DNA of 64,000 nt from Olsenella porci (GCF_009695875.1 NZ_VUNC01000005.1:124001-188000), one strand, 5' to 3'; shown: positions 16,801 through 24,941, counted from the stretch's first letter. Translations and numbers: made by a program. The notes: generated from the letters alone by a model not told the origin.

Positions 16801-17097
16801 ATGGAACTCACCGGAAGCCAGATCAGGCAGCTTCGCAGCCTGTGCAACTCCCTCAAGCCCACCGTCACCATCGGCAGGGCGGGCGTGGAGGCAGTCGTCG
16901 AAGCGGCAGACGCCAGCCTTGAGGCGCACGAGCTTGTGAAGTGCTCGGTCCAGAACAACTCCGGGCTCGACGCGCGCGACGCCGCAATCGCACTCTCGCG
17001 ACTCACACACTCCGAGGTCGTCCAGGTAATTGGCCACAAGTTCTCGCTCTACCGCGAGACCAGCCGCGACGACGTGGAGAAGATCAAGCTGGTATAG
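16801..17097 (+). CDS. yhbY: CRM-domain RNA-binding protein (YhbY family)
   Basis: The protein has 98 residues and is a single CRM (CRS1-YhbY) domain. It has LTGSQIRQLRSLCNSLKPTVTIGRAG at the N-terminus with the GxxG-type loop region, HELVKCSVQNN in the middle and QVIGHKFSLYR at the end. Family members bind pre-50S ribosomal particles and act in ribosome maturation. The start at ATG 16801 fits the usual length. It is followed 36 bp later by the glyoxalase-family gene on the same strand. Confidence 0.88.
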   Translation: MELTGSQIRQLRSLCNSLKPTVTIGRAGVEAVVEAADASLEAHELVKCSVQNNSGLDARDAAIALSRLTHSEVVQVIGHKFSLYRETSRDDVEKIKLV

Positions 17098-17133
17098 CCC
17101 CGATAACCGGGGATCAGAGCCCGAGGAGGAGAC

Positions 17134-17505
17134 ATGCAGGCAAAGTTCGTCCATCGCTGCACGCACGTTCTGGACAAGCAGGCGACCATCGAATTCTACG
17201 AGAAGGCCCTGGGCTTCCGCGTAGTTCGCGAGATGGGGCCAGATGACGGTTCTTGGACCAACACCTTCATGGAGAATGACGCGTCGCCGTTCCAGATCGA
17301 GCTCACGTGGAACCGGGGCCGCACCGAGCCCTACGCCAACGGTGGCAAGGACACCCACATCGCCTTCGAGGTAGACGATTACGACGCCTACCACCAGCTT
17401 CACGAGCAGATGGGCTGCATCGTGTTCGAGAATCATGCGATGGGCCTCTATTTCATCGCAGACCCCGACGGCCAGTGGATCGAGATCCTGCCCCAGGACC
17501 GATAG
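17134..17505 (+). CDS. Glyoxalase I-type VOC family protein
   Basis: The protein has 123 residues and two beta-alpha-beta-beta-beta modules. Predicted metal ligands are spaced as in GloA: His7, Glu56, His75 and Glu117. The motif IEFYEKALGF follows strand 1, and YFIADPDGQWIEILP closes the fold. It probably isomerises the hemithioacetal of methylglyoxal with a low-molecular-weight thiol. RBS GAGGAG is 5 bp before the ATG. It is followed by a strong terminator. Confidence 0.85.
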   Translation: MQAKFVHRCTHVLDKQATIEFYEKALGFRVVREMGPDDGSWTNTFMENDASPFQIELTWNRGRTEPYANGGKDTHIAFEVDDYDAYHQLHEQMGCIVFENHAMGLYFIADPDGQWIEILPQDR

Positions 17506-17544
17506 CGCCTCTCGCCAGAGACCACATCGTTACGCATTGCCCAT

Positions 17545-17583
17545 CGCCCCGGCAGGTTCTCCCCGCCGGGGCGATACTCTTCT
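17545..17583 (+). terminator. Terminator after glyoxalase-family gene
   Basis: CGCCCCGGC (17545-17553) pairs with GCCGGGGCG (17565-17573), followed by ATACTCTTCT. Confidence 0.75.
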
Positions 17584-17628
17584 CGCACGGAGGCGGCACA
17601 CCCTTCCCCGCCCCGTCAGGAGGGCATC

Positions 17629-18657
17629 ATGCTGCTGCTGGGACAAGACGAGATTCGCGCGTGCTTCTCAATGGGAGAGGCGATCGACGCCGTGGGCGAG
17701 GCCTTCTCGCTTGCCAGCGAGAAGTGCGCCGACGTTCCGCAGCGCACGGTCCTGGCGCGGCCCGAGCTCGACGCGACCCTGCTGGTCATGCCCAGCTATG
17801 TCCCTGCAGGGGGACGGGAGCGCGCCGACGCCGCGATGGGAGTGAAGGTGCTGGGGGTCTACCCCGACAACCGCAGGTGGGGGCTTCCCACCACAACTGC
17901 GGTCATGGTCGTTGTTGACCCTGACACCGGATTGGTCGACGCCCTGGTGGACGGCACCTACCTCACAAGGCTTCGCACGGGAGCCGCCGCCGGTGCCGCA
18001 ACCCGCTTGCTTGCAAGGCCCAACGCGCGCGTGGGGGCACTGCTGGGGACGGGAGGACTCGCGCTCTGCCAGCTGGAGGCGCTCCTCTGCGCACGCAAAC
18101 TGGAGGAGGTCCGTCTCTTCAGCCCGCATCCCGAGCATGCGCGGGAGCTGGCGCGCCTTGCCCGGAAGGAGCTGGACCTGAACCGAACCACGCTTGTGCC
18201 CTGCGACTCCGCGCGGGCCTGCGTCGAAGGCGCCGACGTGATCACTTGCGCCACGACCTCTCACGAGCCAGTGATGGAGGCATCGTGGGTCAAGCCAGGG
18301 GCACACGTAAACGGCGTGGGGTCCTACACCCCGAACATGCGGGAGCTGCCAGAGACCCTGATTGCGCGGGCAGAGCTCATCTCGGTCGACTCCACCGATG
18401 CGGTCATGGCCGAGGACGGAACCCTAATCGATGCCGTGGCAGATGGGCTGGTGAGCCGTGGTGACCTGGTCGAGCTGGGAACCCTGTGGGACCAGGCGGA
18501 CGGCGGGGCGTCCTGCCTTCGCGGAACGCCGGCGCTGCCAAGCGACTCCACGAGCGTCTTCAAGACCGTGGGCATCGCGGTCCAGGACAGCGTGTGCGCT
18601 GCGCGGATCGTTCGAGCGGCGCGCGAGAGGGGCGTCGGCCGCGAGGTGGAGCTGTAG
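17629..18657 (+). CDS. Ornithine cyclodeaminase / mu-crystallin family protein
   Basis: The protein has 342 residues. The N-terminal part carries the substrate-binding segments (VKVLGVYPDNRRWGLP; DGTYLTRLRTGAAAGAATRLL). The central Rossmann fold is GALLGTGGLALCQLEAL, and the conserved VNGVGSYTPNMREL follows at about 227. The family includes ornithine cyclodeaminase, alanine dehydrogenase (archaeal type), lysine cyclodeaminase and imine reductases; the exact substrate cannot be read from sequence. RBS AGGAGG precedes the ATG. It is a lone gene, convergent with the TetR gene across repeat cluster C. Confidence 0.88.
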   Translation: MLLLGQDEIRACFSMGEAIDAVGEAFSLASEKCADVPQRTVLARPELDATLLVMPSYVPAGGRERADAAMGVKVLGVYPDNRRWGLPTTTAVMVVVDPDTGLVDALVDGTYLTRLRTGAAAGAATRLLARPNARVGALLGTGGLALCQLEALLCARKLEEVRLFSPHPEHARELARLARKELDLNRTTLVPCDSARACVEGADVITCATTSHEPVMEASWVKPGAHVNGVGSYTPNMRELPETLIARAELISVDSTDAVMAEDGTLIDAVADGLVSRGDLVELGTLWDQADGGASCLRGTPALPSDSTSVFKTVGIAVQDSVCAARIVRAARERGVGREVEL

Positions 18658-18961
18658 CCCCACTGTCTCGGGCGTCTCGACCGCTTGGGCTCTGGGTTCT
18701 TCACGTGCCTTGCGGGCGAGGTGCTTGGCATCGCCGGGGCGTGCATGGTCAGCGTGCGACCAGTGCTTAGAAAACCCGACGCGTGCACGTATTTCGGGAT
18801 GAAATGCTTAGTTCCACCGGGACGCGCGCGGCTCAAGCCCATGGAAACACAACCGAGCCCCGAGTTCTCTAAGCGTCTCTCCTATCCCAATCGCTCGAGC
18901 ACCGAATACTTTAAGCGCTTTGCGGCTACCACCAGACGGGGGCAAGGCCTCCACGTGAAAG
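18658..18961. other. Gene-free stretch before repeat cluster C
   Basis: No supported gene. It holds the 18-base repeat at 18804 and several degenerate GTGCTTAG/ATGCTTAG motifs that may be decayed relatives of the repeat units. Confidence 0.4.
18804..18821. repeat. Short repeat shared with 12149-12166
   Basis: It matches 17 of 18 bases of the copy at 12149 (ATGCTTAGT to CCACCGGG), in the same orientation. Confidence 0.5.
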
Positions 18962-19251
18962 GTGCTGAGGAAATGCGAGCTGTGGCAATCGGGATGGCCG
19001 GAAGCCTAGCTTTCCCGATGCCCAGCGGTTCCCTAGGAAGACCAAAAGCCAAGAAGTACCTCTTGCTGCTGAAGAATTTCGACCTGTGGCAATCGAGGCG
19101 GGCTCCAACGGGGGACCCGATTGCCACAACTCCAATTTTCTCAGCAGCTCACCGTGCTGAGGTACGTGCGCTCACTGTTTTACCGGGTTCTTCCGTGCGC
19201 GAGGAGGCTTTACTGCCCGCGCAATTGCCACAGCTCGCATTTTCTCAGCAC
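18962..19251. repeat. Composite inverted repeat, cluster C (four full units, one partial)
   Basis: The units are C1 (18962-18991, plus), C2 (19066-19095, plus), C3 (19118-19147, reverse), a partial plus unit GTGCTGAGG (19154-19162), and C5 (19222-19251, reverse). C1 and C5 form the outer pair, C2 and C3 an inner pair. It lies between the convergent ornithine-cyclodeaminase-like and TetR genes, just past the TetR stop. Confidence 0.8.
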
Positions 19252-19305
19252 CGATACCATCACCAGATGCACGCGCCCGAGTCCTTCGCGCCTCCTCGCG
19301 CTGCC

Positions 19306-19917
19306 CTACCTCAGCCATGCGGGGAGAGACCCGTCGTCCCCCTGTGTCGAGTGGAGGTTCCGACGTATCGCCGGAATCACGATGTCACGCACCGTCCGCA
19401 GGAACTCCCCTGCGGGAATCGAGTTGCCAGTAGAACCCCTAAAGCGAAGCGCTTCTCCCACCCCACCCACAGCGAATGCGAGCAGCGTGCGGACCCGGTT
19501 ACCAGCCTTATCAGGATCCACGCCGAGCGCCTCTGCAGTCGCCTGGGCGAGAAGCCCGTCAAGATACTTCCTGCCAAGGCCACCCTCGTTGAGAGAGGCG
19601 AAGGTGCACAGCCGGTCGAGGCTCTCTGCCAGCTGGGACTCATCAGTGACGGGTTGGGCTTCGCGTCTCTCGCCCACCATTCGCTCCACCACCACACGCA
19701 CGGCGCCGTCGATGCCCATCGCCCCCAACGCCGTGTCACTGAGGGACTCGAGCGTCCGGAAGTGGTAGTAGAAGGTCGTCTTGTTGCATCCCACCGAGTC
19801 GACGATCAGCCGTACGCTGATCTGGTCCACAGGCATCTGCGTGGCAAGCTCCTGGAACCTGCTGACCAGCTGATCCCTGGTGGCATATTTTTCGTCTGTA
19901 CGTCTTGGCCGTGCCAT
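19306..19917 (-). CDS. TetR family transcriptional regulator
   Basis: The protein has 203 residues. The N-terminal TetR helix-turn-helix spans about residues 8-52: VDQISVRLIVDSVGCNKTTFYYHF, with the usual TFYYHF recognition helix. The C-terminal ligand domain is variable. The ATG at 19917 is preferred over the GTG two codons earlier because AGGTG lies at the right distance. Two related palindromes lie upstream. No intact target gene is apparent in the divergent direction, only a small peptide gene. Confidence 0.88.
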   Translation of the reverse strand: MARPRRTDEKYATRDQLVSRFQELATQMPVDQISVRLIVDSVGCNKTTFYYHFRTLESLSDTALGAMGIDGAVRVVVERMVGERREAQPVTDESQLAESLDRLCTFASLNEGGLGRKYLDGLLAQATAEALGVDPDKAGNRVRTLLAFAVGGVGEALRFRGSTGNSIPAGEFLRTVRDIVIPAIRRNLHSTQGDDGSLPAWLR

Positions 19918-19930
19918 CCCCACTCACCTC

Positions 19931-19959
19931 TTTATTACAACTCTTTGTTGGGTTTAAAT
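19931..19959. promoter_or_regulatory. TetR operator copy 2
   Basis: ATTACAAC, five bases, then GTTGGGTTTAAAT. The AAC-N5-GTT core has the same spacing as the site at 19999. It lies immediately upstream of the TetR start, fitting autoregulation. Confidence 0.5.
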
Positions 19960-19998
19960 TCATGGTACGAGTTTAAGACGCAGGTTGCCCTCTTGCTC

Positions 19999-20027
19999 AT
20001 TTAATATAACTATGAGTTGTATTAAAT
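19999..20027. promoter_or_regulatory. TetR operator copy 1
   Basis: ATTTAATATAAC and GTTGTATTAAAT flank TATGA, an inverted repeat matching 11 of 12 positions. It lies in an AT-rich promoter region and is followed by RBS GAGGAGGGG and an ATG at 20052. Confidence 0.6.
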
Positions 20028-20273
20028 GATACGAACCATCGAGGAGGGGCCATGACTCGATGGGAACGCAAGAAGGGCGCAGGAACGCTGACTTGCCTGA
20101 CACGCCCGAGCGCAGCAGGTACGTATCGACCATGCGCGGAGACGCGCGACGAGGCCGCTCCATTCGTGCTGAAAATGCTATCGAACAGCCCGCACTCGCC
20201 AATCGCGATGGAACAACCATCCTTTGCGAGTAGAATAGTTCAAACTGCAACTCAGAAGAATCGTAGGTGTTCA

Positions 20274-20396
20274 ATGACAGAGCAAGCATCAGCTTCCAAT
20301 AACTACGAAACTCCCCAAGCGGAAATCGTGCAGGTGGAGGGTAGTGCGCTATGCAGATCAGACAGCTACACCCCCTACCCCGGCGAACCCGGATAA
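20274..20396 (+). CDS. Small 40-residue peptide of unknown function
   Basis: The predicted peptide begins MTEQASASNNYETPQ, has an acidic/hydrophobic middle (AEIVQVEGSAL) and a short Cys/Ser/Tyr/Pro/Gly-rich tail (CRSDSYTPYPGEPG). It has an RBS (AGGTG), a plausible -10 (TAGAAT near 20232) and a strong terminator 22 bp after the stop, so it looks like a complete small gene. The layout of a leader-like N-part with a short Cys-containing tail resembles precursor peptides, but no modification enzyme is next to it. The same frame stays open back to an ATG at 20052 with a good RBS, so a 114-residue product is the alternative. I do not recognise a family. Confidence 0.5.
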   Translation: MTEQASASNNYETPQAEIVQVEGSALCRSDSYTPYPGEPG

Positions 20397-20417
20397 TTGC
20401 AGGCGCATATAACCAGC

Positions 20418-20447
20418 CGGCCCAACGTAAAACGTTGGGCCGTTTTT
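20418..20447 (+). terminator. Rho-independent terminator of small peptide gene
   Basis: CGGCCCAACG (20418-20427) pairs with CGTTGGGCCG (20433-20442), loop TAAAA, then TTTTT. Confidence 0.92.
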
Positions 20448-20517
20448 CACTTATGCCTCAACCCTACTCCTCGATGCTCGCCGAGCATCACTCTTGAGAA
20501 CACGAGGTCCAGGAAAC

Positions 20518-20555
20518 ACGCCCCTCTCGCCTAACGGTCAAGACGAGAGGGGCGT
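20518..20555 (-). terminator. Terminator of flavin-reductase-like gene
   Basis: ACGCCCCTCTCG (20518-20529) pairs with CGAGAGGGGCGT (20544-20555). On the minus strand GTTTCC follows. It lies 53 bp past the gene's stop. Confidence 0.7.
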
Positions 20556-20608
20556 GGGGCTTAGGTACAGGCAGACCCCCAGGGGGTACGGCATCCGGGA
20601 GGGGATGC

Positions 20609-21157
20609 CTAGCGCAGCGACAGCCCGTCGTGCCAGGCCCTGCCTACGGATTCACCCACAACGCGATACTCGCGTGCGGCGGAATCGAAGACGATAGGAC
20701 GAAGCTTTCCCAGATCGACATGCCCATCGGTAATCACCGAGTCGTCCGCGATCTCGTTCACGACCTCACCGACCAGGATTCCCGTATTGGGGTCGTAGCT
20801 CGCGACCGTGCACTCCATCGTCACCGGATACTCCTCGATAACGGGGGCGTTTACGTGCGGCGCCTTATGCACGTGGACGCCCGCCCTCTCGATCTTGTTG
20901 ACCTTGGCGCCAGAGTCGATGCCAAAGTAGTCGGAGATCGCCACGGTATCCGCCGTTCCAAACGCGACCGTGAACGCTCCCGTCACCTGCAGATTCTGGG
21001 TGGTCTTGTGCTTGCCCAGAAAGAAGGTGATCTGGCTGTAGTCGGATTGAACGCCCCAGGCGGCGTTCATCGCATTGGGCACACCGTTCTCGTCGTAGGT
21101 CCCAATGATGTAGACGCCCTCAGGAATCATGGCCGACTTGCTTCCCTCAAATTCCAT
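20609..21157 (-). CDS. Flavin reductase-like / FMN-binding split-barrel protein
   Basis: The protein has 182 residues. It shows the flavoredoxin-like pattern: VYIIGTYDENGVPNAMNAAWG at the N-terminus, ITFFLGKHKTTQNL, FTVAFGT, then EYPVTMECTV and DPNTGILVGEVV. It is expected to bind FMN or FAD and act as an oxidoreductase or electron donor. RBS GGGAGG precedes ATG 21157; the longer frame lacks one. It is monocistronic, with its own terminator. Confidence 0.82.
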   Translation of the reverse strand: MEFEGSKSAMIPEGVYIIGTYDENGVPNAMNAAWGVQSDYSQITFFLGKHKTTQNLQVTGAFTVAFGTADTVAISDYFGIDSGAKVNKIERAGVHVHKAPHVNAPVIEEYPVTMECTVASYDPNTGILVGEVVNEIADDSVITDGHVDLGKLRPIVFDSAAREYRVVGESVGRAWHDGLSLR

Positions 21158-21356
21158 GCTTGCCTCCCTGCCAAATTCGGTCACCATCACCACCATTGTT
21201 CCCAGCAGGGAGGCGTCGCCCGCACAAGAGACGGGAACCCCCGCCGCATGCGAAAGGAACGGTCTTCAGGAGCGATAGCGGCGACTGCCCCGTTGTCGTA
21301 CCCTCGGTGCGAGGAGAAGCGCCCCCCAGCGGACGATTCGAGGACGGGAGCAGAGC

Positions 21357-22067
21357 ATGAAGTGGGTGGAGAACCGGCTGCACGAGCTGGCGGACACAGG
21401 TGGCGAGTATCGCGAGTTCAACGCGCGGATAGTGGCGACCGTCGACCCCACAACCATGCTTGGGGTACGCGTGCCGCGACTGAGGGCACTTGCTCGCGAG
21501 GTTGTGCGCTCGGAAGACCGCGACGCGTTTCTCGCGGAGCTCCCCCATCGCTGGTACGAGGAGTACCTGGTACACGCCTTCGTGCTCAACGATACGCACG
21601 AGCTGGATCGCACCGTCGACCTGCTGGACGCGCTGCTGCCCTACGTGGACAACTGGTGCGTGTGCGACGCCCTCAACCCGCGCGCGTTCCACGACGGCCG
21701 CGAGTTGCACGGAGACCCCGCGGGGACGCTCGTGCCCCTGGCACGGAGGTGGATGGCGTCTCCACGCACCTACACCAGGCGCTTTGGCGTGTCGGTGCTC
21801 ATGAGGGACCTCTTGGGCGAGGGGTACGACCCCTCACAGCTGGGGCTCGCGGTCGCGGCAGACAATGGGGAGTACTACGTGCGGATGATGATTGCCTGGT
21901 ACCTGGCCGAGGCGCTCGTCTCGCACGAGGCAGACGCGATGGCCGCGATAGCCTCGGCGGCCACCAACCCCCAGGTCAGACGCATGGCTATACAGAAGGG
22001 CATCGAGAGCCGGCGAGTTGACGCCACAACAAAGGAGGCCCTCCGCCGCATGAGGCGAAGGGCCTAG
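21357..22067 (+). CDS. DNA alkylation repair enzyme (AlkD-like)
   Basis: The protein has 236 residues of helical HEAT-like repeats. Family patterns are MLGVRVPRLRALAREVV near residue 34, HRWYEEYLVHAFVLN, VDNWCVCDALNPRAF (Trp/Asp region lining the DNA-binding cleft in AlkD), and YTRRFGVSVLMRDLL. AlkD enzymes remove N3- and N7-alkylated purines without base flipping. It stands alone between the flavin-reductase-like gene and the arsenic locus. Confidence 0.87.
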   Translation: MKWVENRLHELADTGGEYREFNARIVATVDPTTMLGVRVPRLRALAREVVRSEDRDAFLAELPHRWYEEYLVHAFVLNDTHELDRTVDLLDALLPYVDNWCVCDALNPRAFHDGRELHGDPAGTLVPLARRWMASPRTYTRRFGVSVLMRDLLGEGYDPSQLGLAVAADNGEYYVRMMIAWYLAEALVSHEADAMAAIASAATNPQVRRMAIQKGIESRRVDATTKEALRRMRRRA

Positions 22068-22289
22068 CCCGGTCAGACGCACGTCACGCGCCCAGGGGGC
22101 ACGAGCCCCCCCCGCCCCGTCCCAACACGAGGCAGGACGTGTCAGCAAATGGAATTGGTCGTACAGGGGTTGTCGCCCCGCCCTCACTCGAAGATCATCT
22201 GTGGCAGTCGTTGCCATCCCATCGCGAATCCCCAGGTCGTCAGTGGTTAACTCGTAGGGATGGCTCCTGACAAGAGAGGCGAGGCAACC

Positions 22290-22610
22290 TCACTCGCAGC
22301 AACGTCGCGAGGTGGACCTATCGTCCCCGCCAGGCTCGGGGATTCCCCCAAAGAAGTCCGAGAGGCCGTGCGCCACCCGGGGATCAATTGAGTAGTAGCA
22401 CCACCGGCCCTGACGCCGGCAGCGAACCAGGCCGCAATCACAGAGCACGCGCATGTGGTGCGAGAGGGTCGGCTGCGATATGTCCAGGCCGTCGAGCAGC
22501 TGGCAGGCGCACATCTCGCCACGCCCAGCGAGGGAACGGACCACGGTGAGGCGGTTCTCGTCCGCCAGTGCCCTGAACACGTTGACCAGCTCAGCCTCGG
22601 TCATCGGCAT
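22290..22610 (-). CDS. arsR: ArsR-family metalloregulator
   Basis: The protein has 106 residues. The winged helix carries LLDGLDISQPTLSHHMRVL, and the metal site is EMCACQLL (Cys34, Cys36) in the usual helix-3 ELCVCDL position. Further Cys residues are C57, C59 and C64 and a C-terminal Cys pair, which may add an As/Sb ligand. It is the last gene of the acr3-arsC-arsR operon and overlaps arsC by 20 bp. RBS GGAGG. A palindrome upstream of acr3 is the likely operator. Confidence 0.9.
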   Translation of the reverse strand: MPMTEAELVNVFRALADENRLTVVRSLAGRGEMCACQLLDGLDISQPTLSHHMRVLCDCGLVRCRRQGRWCYYSIDPRVAHGLSDFFGGIPEPGGDDRSTSRRCCE

Positions 22611-23034
22611 CCGCCACCTCCTGGGCCGTCTCCCCCGAGGGAATCATTCTCTCGCGCAAGGTGCCCAGCCTCGTTACGATGGAGTCGGCGCAGGATGCAT
22701 ACCCCTCAGCCGGGCCACCCATGGGGTCATCCAACCCCCAGTCCTCGCGGTGATCGCAGGGAAACGCTGGGCACGACACGCCGCAGCCCATGGTCACGAG
22801 CCAATCCACGCGAGGTGGGAGCTCGTCAAGGGTCTTGGGTCGCAGGTCGCTGGCATCGACCCCACGGCGGGCGAGTTCGGCGAGCGCCCCCGGATCCACG
22901 GCCTCGGCGGGATGCGTGCCAGCGGAGAGGAACGTTGCCTCCCCAGGCATCAGGCTCCTCGCCAGGGCCTGCGCCATCTGGCTGCGACAGGCGTTGTGCG
23001 TGCACACGAACGCGACGATGGGACGCTGCCTCAT
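22591..23034 (-). CDS. arsC: Arsenate reductase, low-MW tyrosine phosphatase type
   Basis: The protein has 147 residues. The P-loop VCTHNACRSQMAQ gives nucleophile Cys11 and Arg17. A later Cys cluster MGCGVSCPAFPC (C84, C88, C93) provides the resolving Cys residues as in thioredoxin-coupled ArsC. It reduces arsenate to arsenite for export by Acr3. The start codon overlaps the acr3 stop by 4 bp (ATGA), showing translational coupling. A longer frame upstream is antiparallel in content to acr3 and is not real. Confidence 0.92.
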   Translation of the reverse strand: MRQRPIVAFVCTHNACRSQMAQALARSLMPGEATFLSAGTHPAEAVDPGALAELARRGVDASDLRPKTLDELPPRVDWLVTMGCGVSCPAFPCDHREDWGLDDPMGGPAEGYASCADSIVTRLGTLRERMIPSGETAQEVADADDRG

Positions 23035-24119
23035 CTCTCCCCTTCCCCCAAGACGGGCCACGAGAGCCCGCGACGCATGGCGGTGGCTGCATTCACCAAC
23101 AGTATGAGCGAAGGCACCTCGATGAGCGGCCCGACCACGGCAGCAAACGCCTCGCCCGAGCCAAGCCCAAAGGTCGCAACGGCAACGGCGATGGCAAGCT
23201 CGAAGTTGTTGCCCGCTGCGGTGAATGCTATGGAGCTGGTCTGGGGGTACGGAAAGCCCGCCGCGCGAGCCGCAGCAAAGCTCGCAAAGAACATGACCGC
23301 AAAGTAGATGACGAGCGGGACCGCAATCCTCACCGCATCGAGCGGGAGCTGGACGATCTGCCGACCCTTGAGAGAGAACATCAACACGATGGTGGCGAGA
23401 AGCGCCGCGAACGAGACCGGCGACACGCGCGGGAGGAGCACGCCTTCGTACCAGTCGCGTCCCCTGGCATGCTCGAGGGCAAGACGCCCAAGCGCACCCG
23501 CGGCAAACGGAATGCCGAGATAGAACAGGACGGTGCCAGCCACGTCCCCCACCGAGAGGCTCACGGCAACGACCGGTGCGCCGACCAGAGCCGTGAGCCT
23601 GGTCGCATAGAGCCACGCGAGAGGACCGTACAACAGGACCTGCAGAATCGCATTGACCGCGACGAACCCCGCGCAGTACTCGGCATCACCGCCGGCGAGC
23701 CCGTTCCAGACGATGACCATTGCGATGCAGGGAGCGATTCCGATGAGGATAAGCCCCGTCATGTAGTCGGGGTGGTCTCCGAGGAGGGTCGTTGCCAGGG
23801 TAAACATGAGGAGCGGGCCTACGACCGCACAGAACAGGAGCATGAGGGCGAGGGCACGGCCGTTACGAAAGACCCTCGGCAGTTCCGAATACCGCACCTT
23901 GGCAAGGGGCGGATAGAGCATCAGCATCATGCAGACCGCCAGTGGGACGTTGGTAGTCCCCACCGCCACGGAATTGAGGGCATCGGCAACCCCTGGGGCA
24001 ACTGCGCCCAGCGTTATCCCCGCCGCCATCGCCAGGAAGATCCACAGGGTGAGGAGCCTATCCCTCACCCCCAAGCGGGATGCCGCACCCCCTTGTGCCA
24101 CGTTTTTCTCCCCTGTCAT
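23031..24119 (-). CDS. acr3: Arsenite efflux permease Acr3
   Basis: The protein has 362 residues and about 10 membrane spans. Diagnostic Acr3 segments are NSVAVGTTNVPLAVCMMLMLYP near residue 55, LILIGIAPCIAMVIVWN with its conserved Cys, and the helix FTAAGNNFELAIAVA near the C-terminus. It exports arsenite/antimonite across the membrane. It is the first gene of the ars operon, divergent from the DUF5714-type gene. ATG 24119 follows RBS GGGAGG. Confidence 0.94.
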   Translation of the reverse strand: MTGEKNVAQGGAASRLGVRDRLLTLWIFLAMAAGITLGAVAPGVADALNSVAVGTTNVPLAVCMMLMLYPPLAKVRYSELPRVFRNGRALALMLLFCAVVGPLLMFTLATTLLGDHPDYMTGLILIGIAPCIAMVIVWNGLAGGDAEYCAGFVAVNAILQVLLYGPLAWLYATRLTALVGAPVVAVSLSVGDVAGTVLFYLGIPFAAGALGRLALEHARGRDWYEGVLLPRVSPVSFAALLATIVLMFSLKGRQIVQLPLDAVRIAVPLVIYFAVMFFASFAAARAAGFPYPQTSSIAFTAAGNNFELAIAVAVATFGLGSGEAFAAVVGPLIEVPSLILLVNAATAMRRGLSWPVLGEGER

Positions 24120-24161
24120 CGGAACCACCCTCCCACGCCGAGCGCATTGGTACGTTCGACT

Positions 24162-24179
24162 TATTGACACTTATCAATA
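24162..24179. promoter_or_regulatory. Probable ArsR operator
   Basis: TATTGA, six bases, TCAATA is a perfect inverted repeat in the AT-rich gap between acr3 and the DUF5714-type gene. Position and sequence fit ArsR sites (ATTGA-type half-sites). It could control both directions. Confidence 0.6.
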
Positions 24180-24332
24180 CGTTGTGGATGGTAGCACACA
24201 AATTGACGTATTTCGATATGATGGGAAACGAACTATGAGGTGGGAGACGGGCAAGCCGTCGTAGGCGCGCAGTGAGCCCGATGGCGGCAGCTGCCGGATG
24301 GCGCAGCCCGTGCCAGCGAAGGAGGGAGAGGC

Positions 24333-24911
24333 ATGGATGCCATGACCACGTATGCCCCCGGGGAGCGCGAGGCCCTGATCGCGCGGGCGTGCGAGGAGTC
24401 CACAAGCACCGATCCGCTCGAGGTGTTTGAGGAGGTCACCTCGCTCCCCTTCGTGCGCATGCATGGACCGGAGCACCACGTGCTGGACGGGGCGTGCCTG
24501 CTCGCCGCCTACCGCAACGCAGGGGGCAAGATAGACCTGGATGCGGCGCTTGCCGAGCTCGCGTCACGGGGGCTCAAGATGCCCGGGGCCATGTGCGGCA
24601 TGTGGGGAGCCTGCGGCTCGACGACCTCCGTAGGCGCCGCCCTCTCGATCATCGAAGGCACGGGTCCCCTTACCACCGACGAGTCCTGGGGAGGGCACCT
24701 CGCCGTCTCGTCGCAGGCTCTCCTCAAGATGGCAGAGGTCGGCGGCCCCCGGTGCTGCAAGCGAGACGCCTACATCTCGCTGCGCGAGGGGACTCGCTAC
24801 GTCTGCGACTCGCTTGGAATCAAGCTGGGTTGGCACGAGCCGCGCTGCAAGTTCCACCAGCGCAACGCGCAGTGCCTGGGGGAGAGGTGCCCCTTCTTCC
24901 CCCCTGCCTGA
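24333..24911 (+). CDS. Cys-rich DUF5714-type protein next to ars operon
   Basis: The protein has 192 residues and is cytosolic. Conserved-looking blocks are LPFVRMHGPEHHVLDGACLL, MPGAMCGMWGACGSTTSVGAA, GPRCCKRDAYISL and a C-terminal CKFHQRNAQCLGERCPFF. The many Cys, arranged as CGMWGAC, CC and CxFH...CLGERC, suggest metal or Fe-S binding. I assign it to DUF5714 from memory of the family. It is divergent from acr3 across the ArsR operator and so may be arsenic-induced. RBS GGAGGGAG. Biochemical function is unknown. Confidence 0.72.
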   Translation: MDAMTTYAPGEREALIARACEESTSTDPLEVFEEVTSLPFVRMHGPEHHVLDGACLLAAYRNAGGKIDLDAALAELASRGLKMPGAMCGMWGACGSTTSVGAALSIIEGTGPLTTDESWGGHLAVSSQALLKMAEVGGPRCCKRDAYISLREGTRYVCDSLGIKLGWHEPRCKFHQRNAQCLGERCPFFPPA

Positions 24912-24941
24912 TCCCCGGGTTGCCCACGCATCCCAAACGGA

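Noticed and set aside
22591-23616. 341-codon minus-strand frame that extends arsC upstream
   Set aside because: The first 190 codons are out-of-frame translation of acr3; true arsC starts at the ATGA overlap at 23034.
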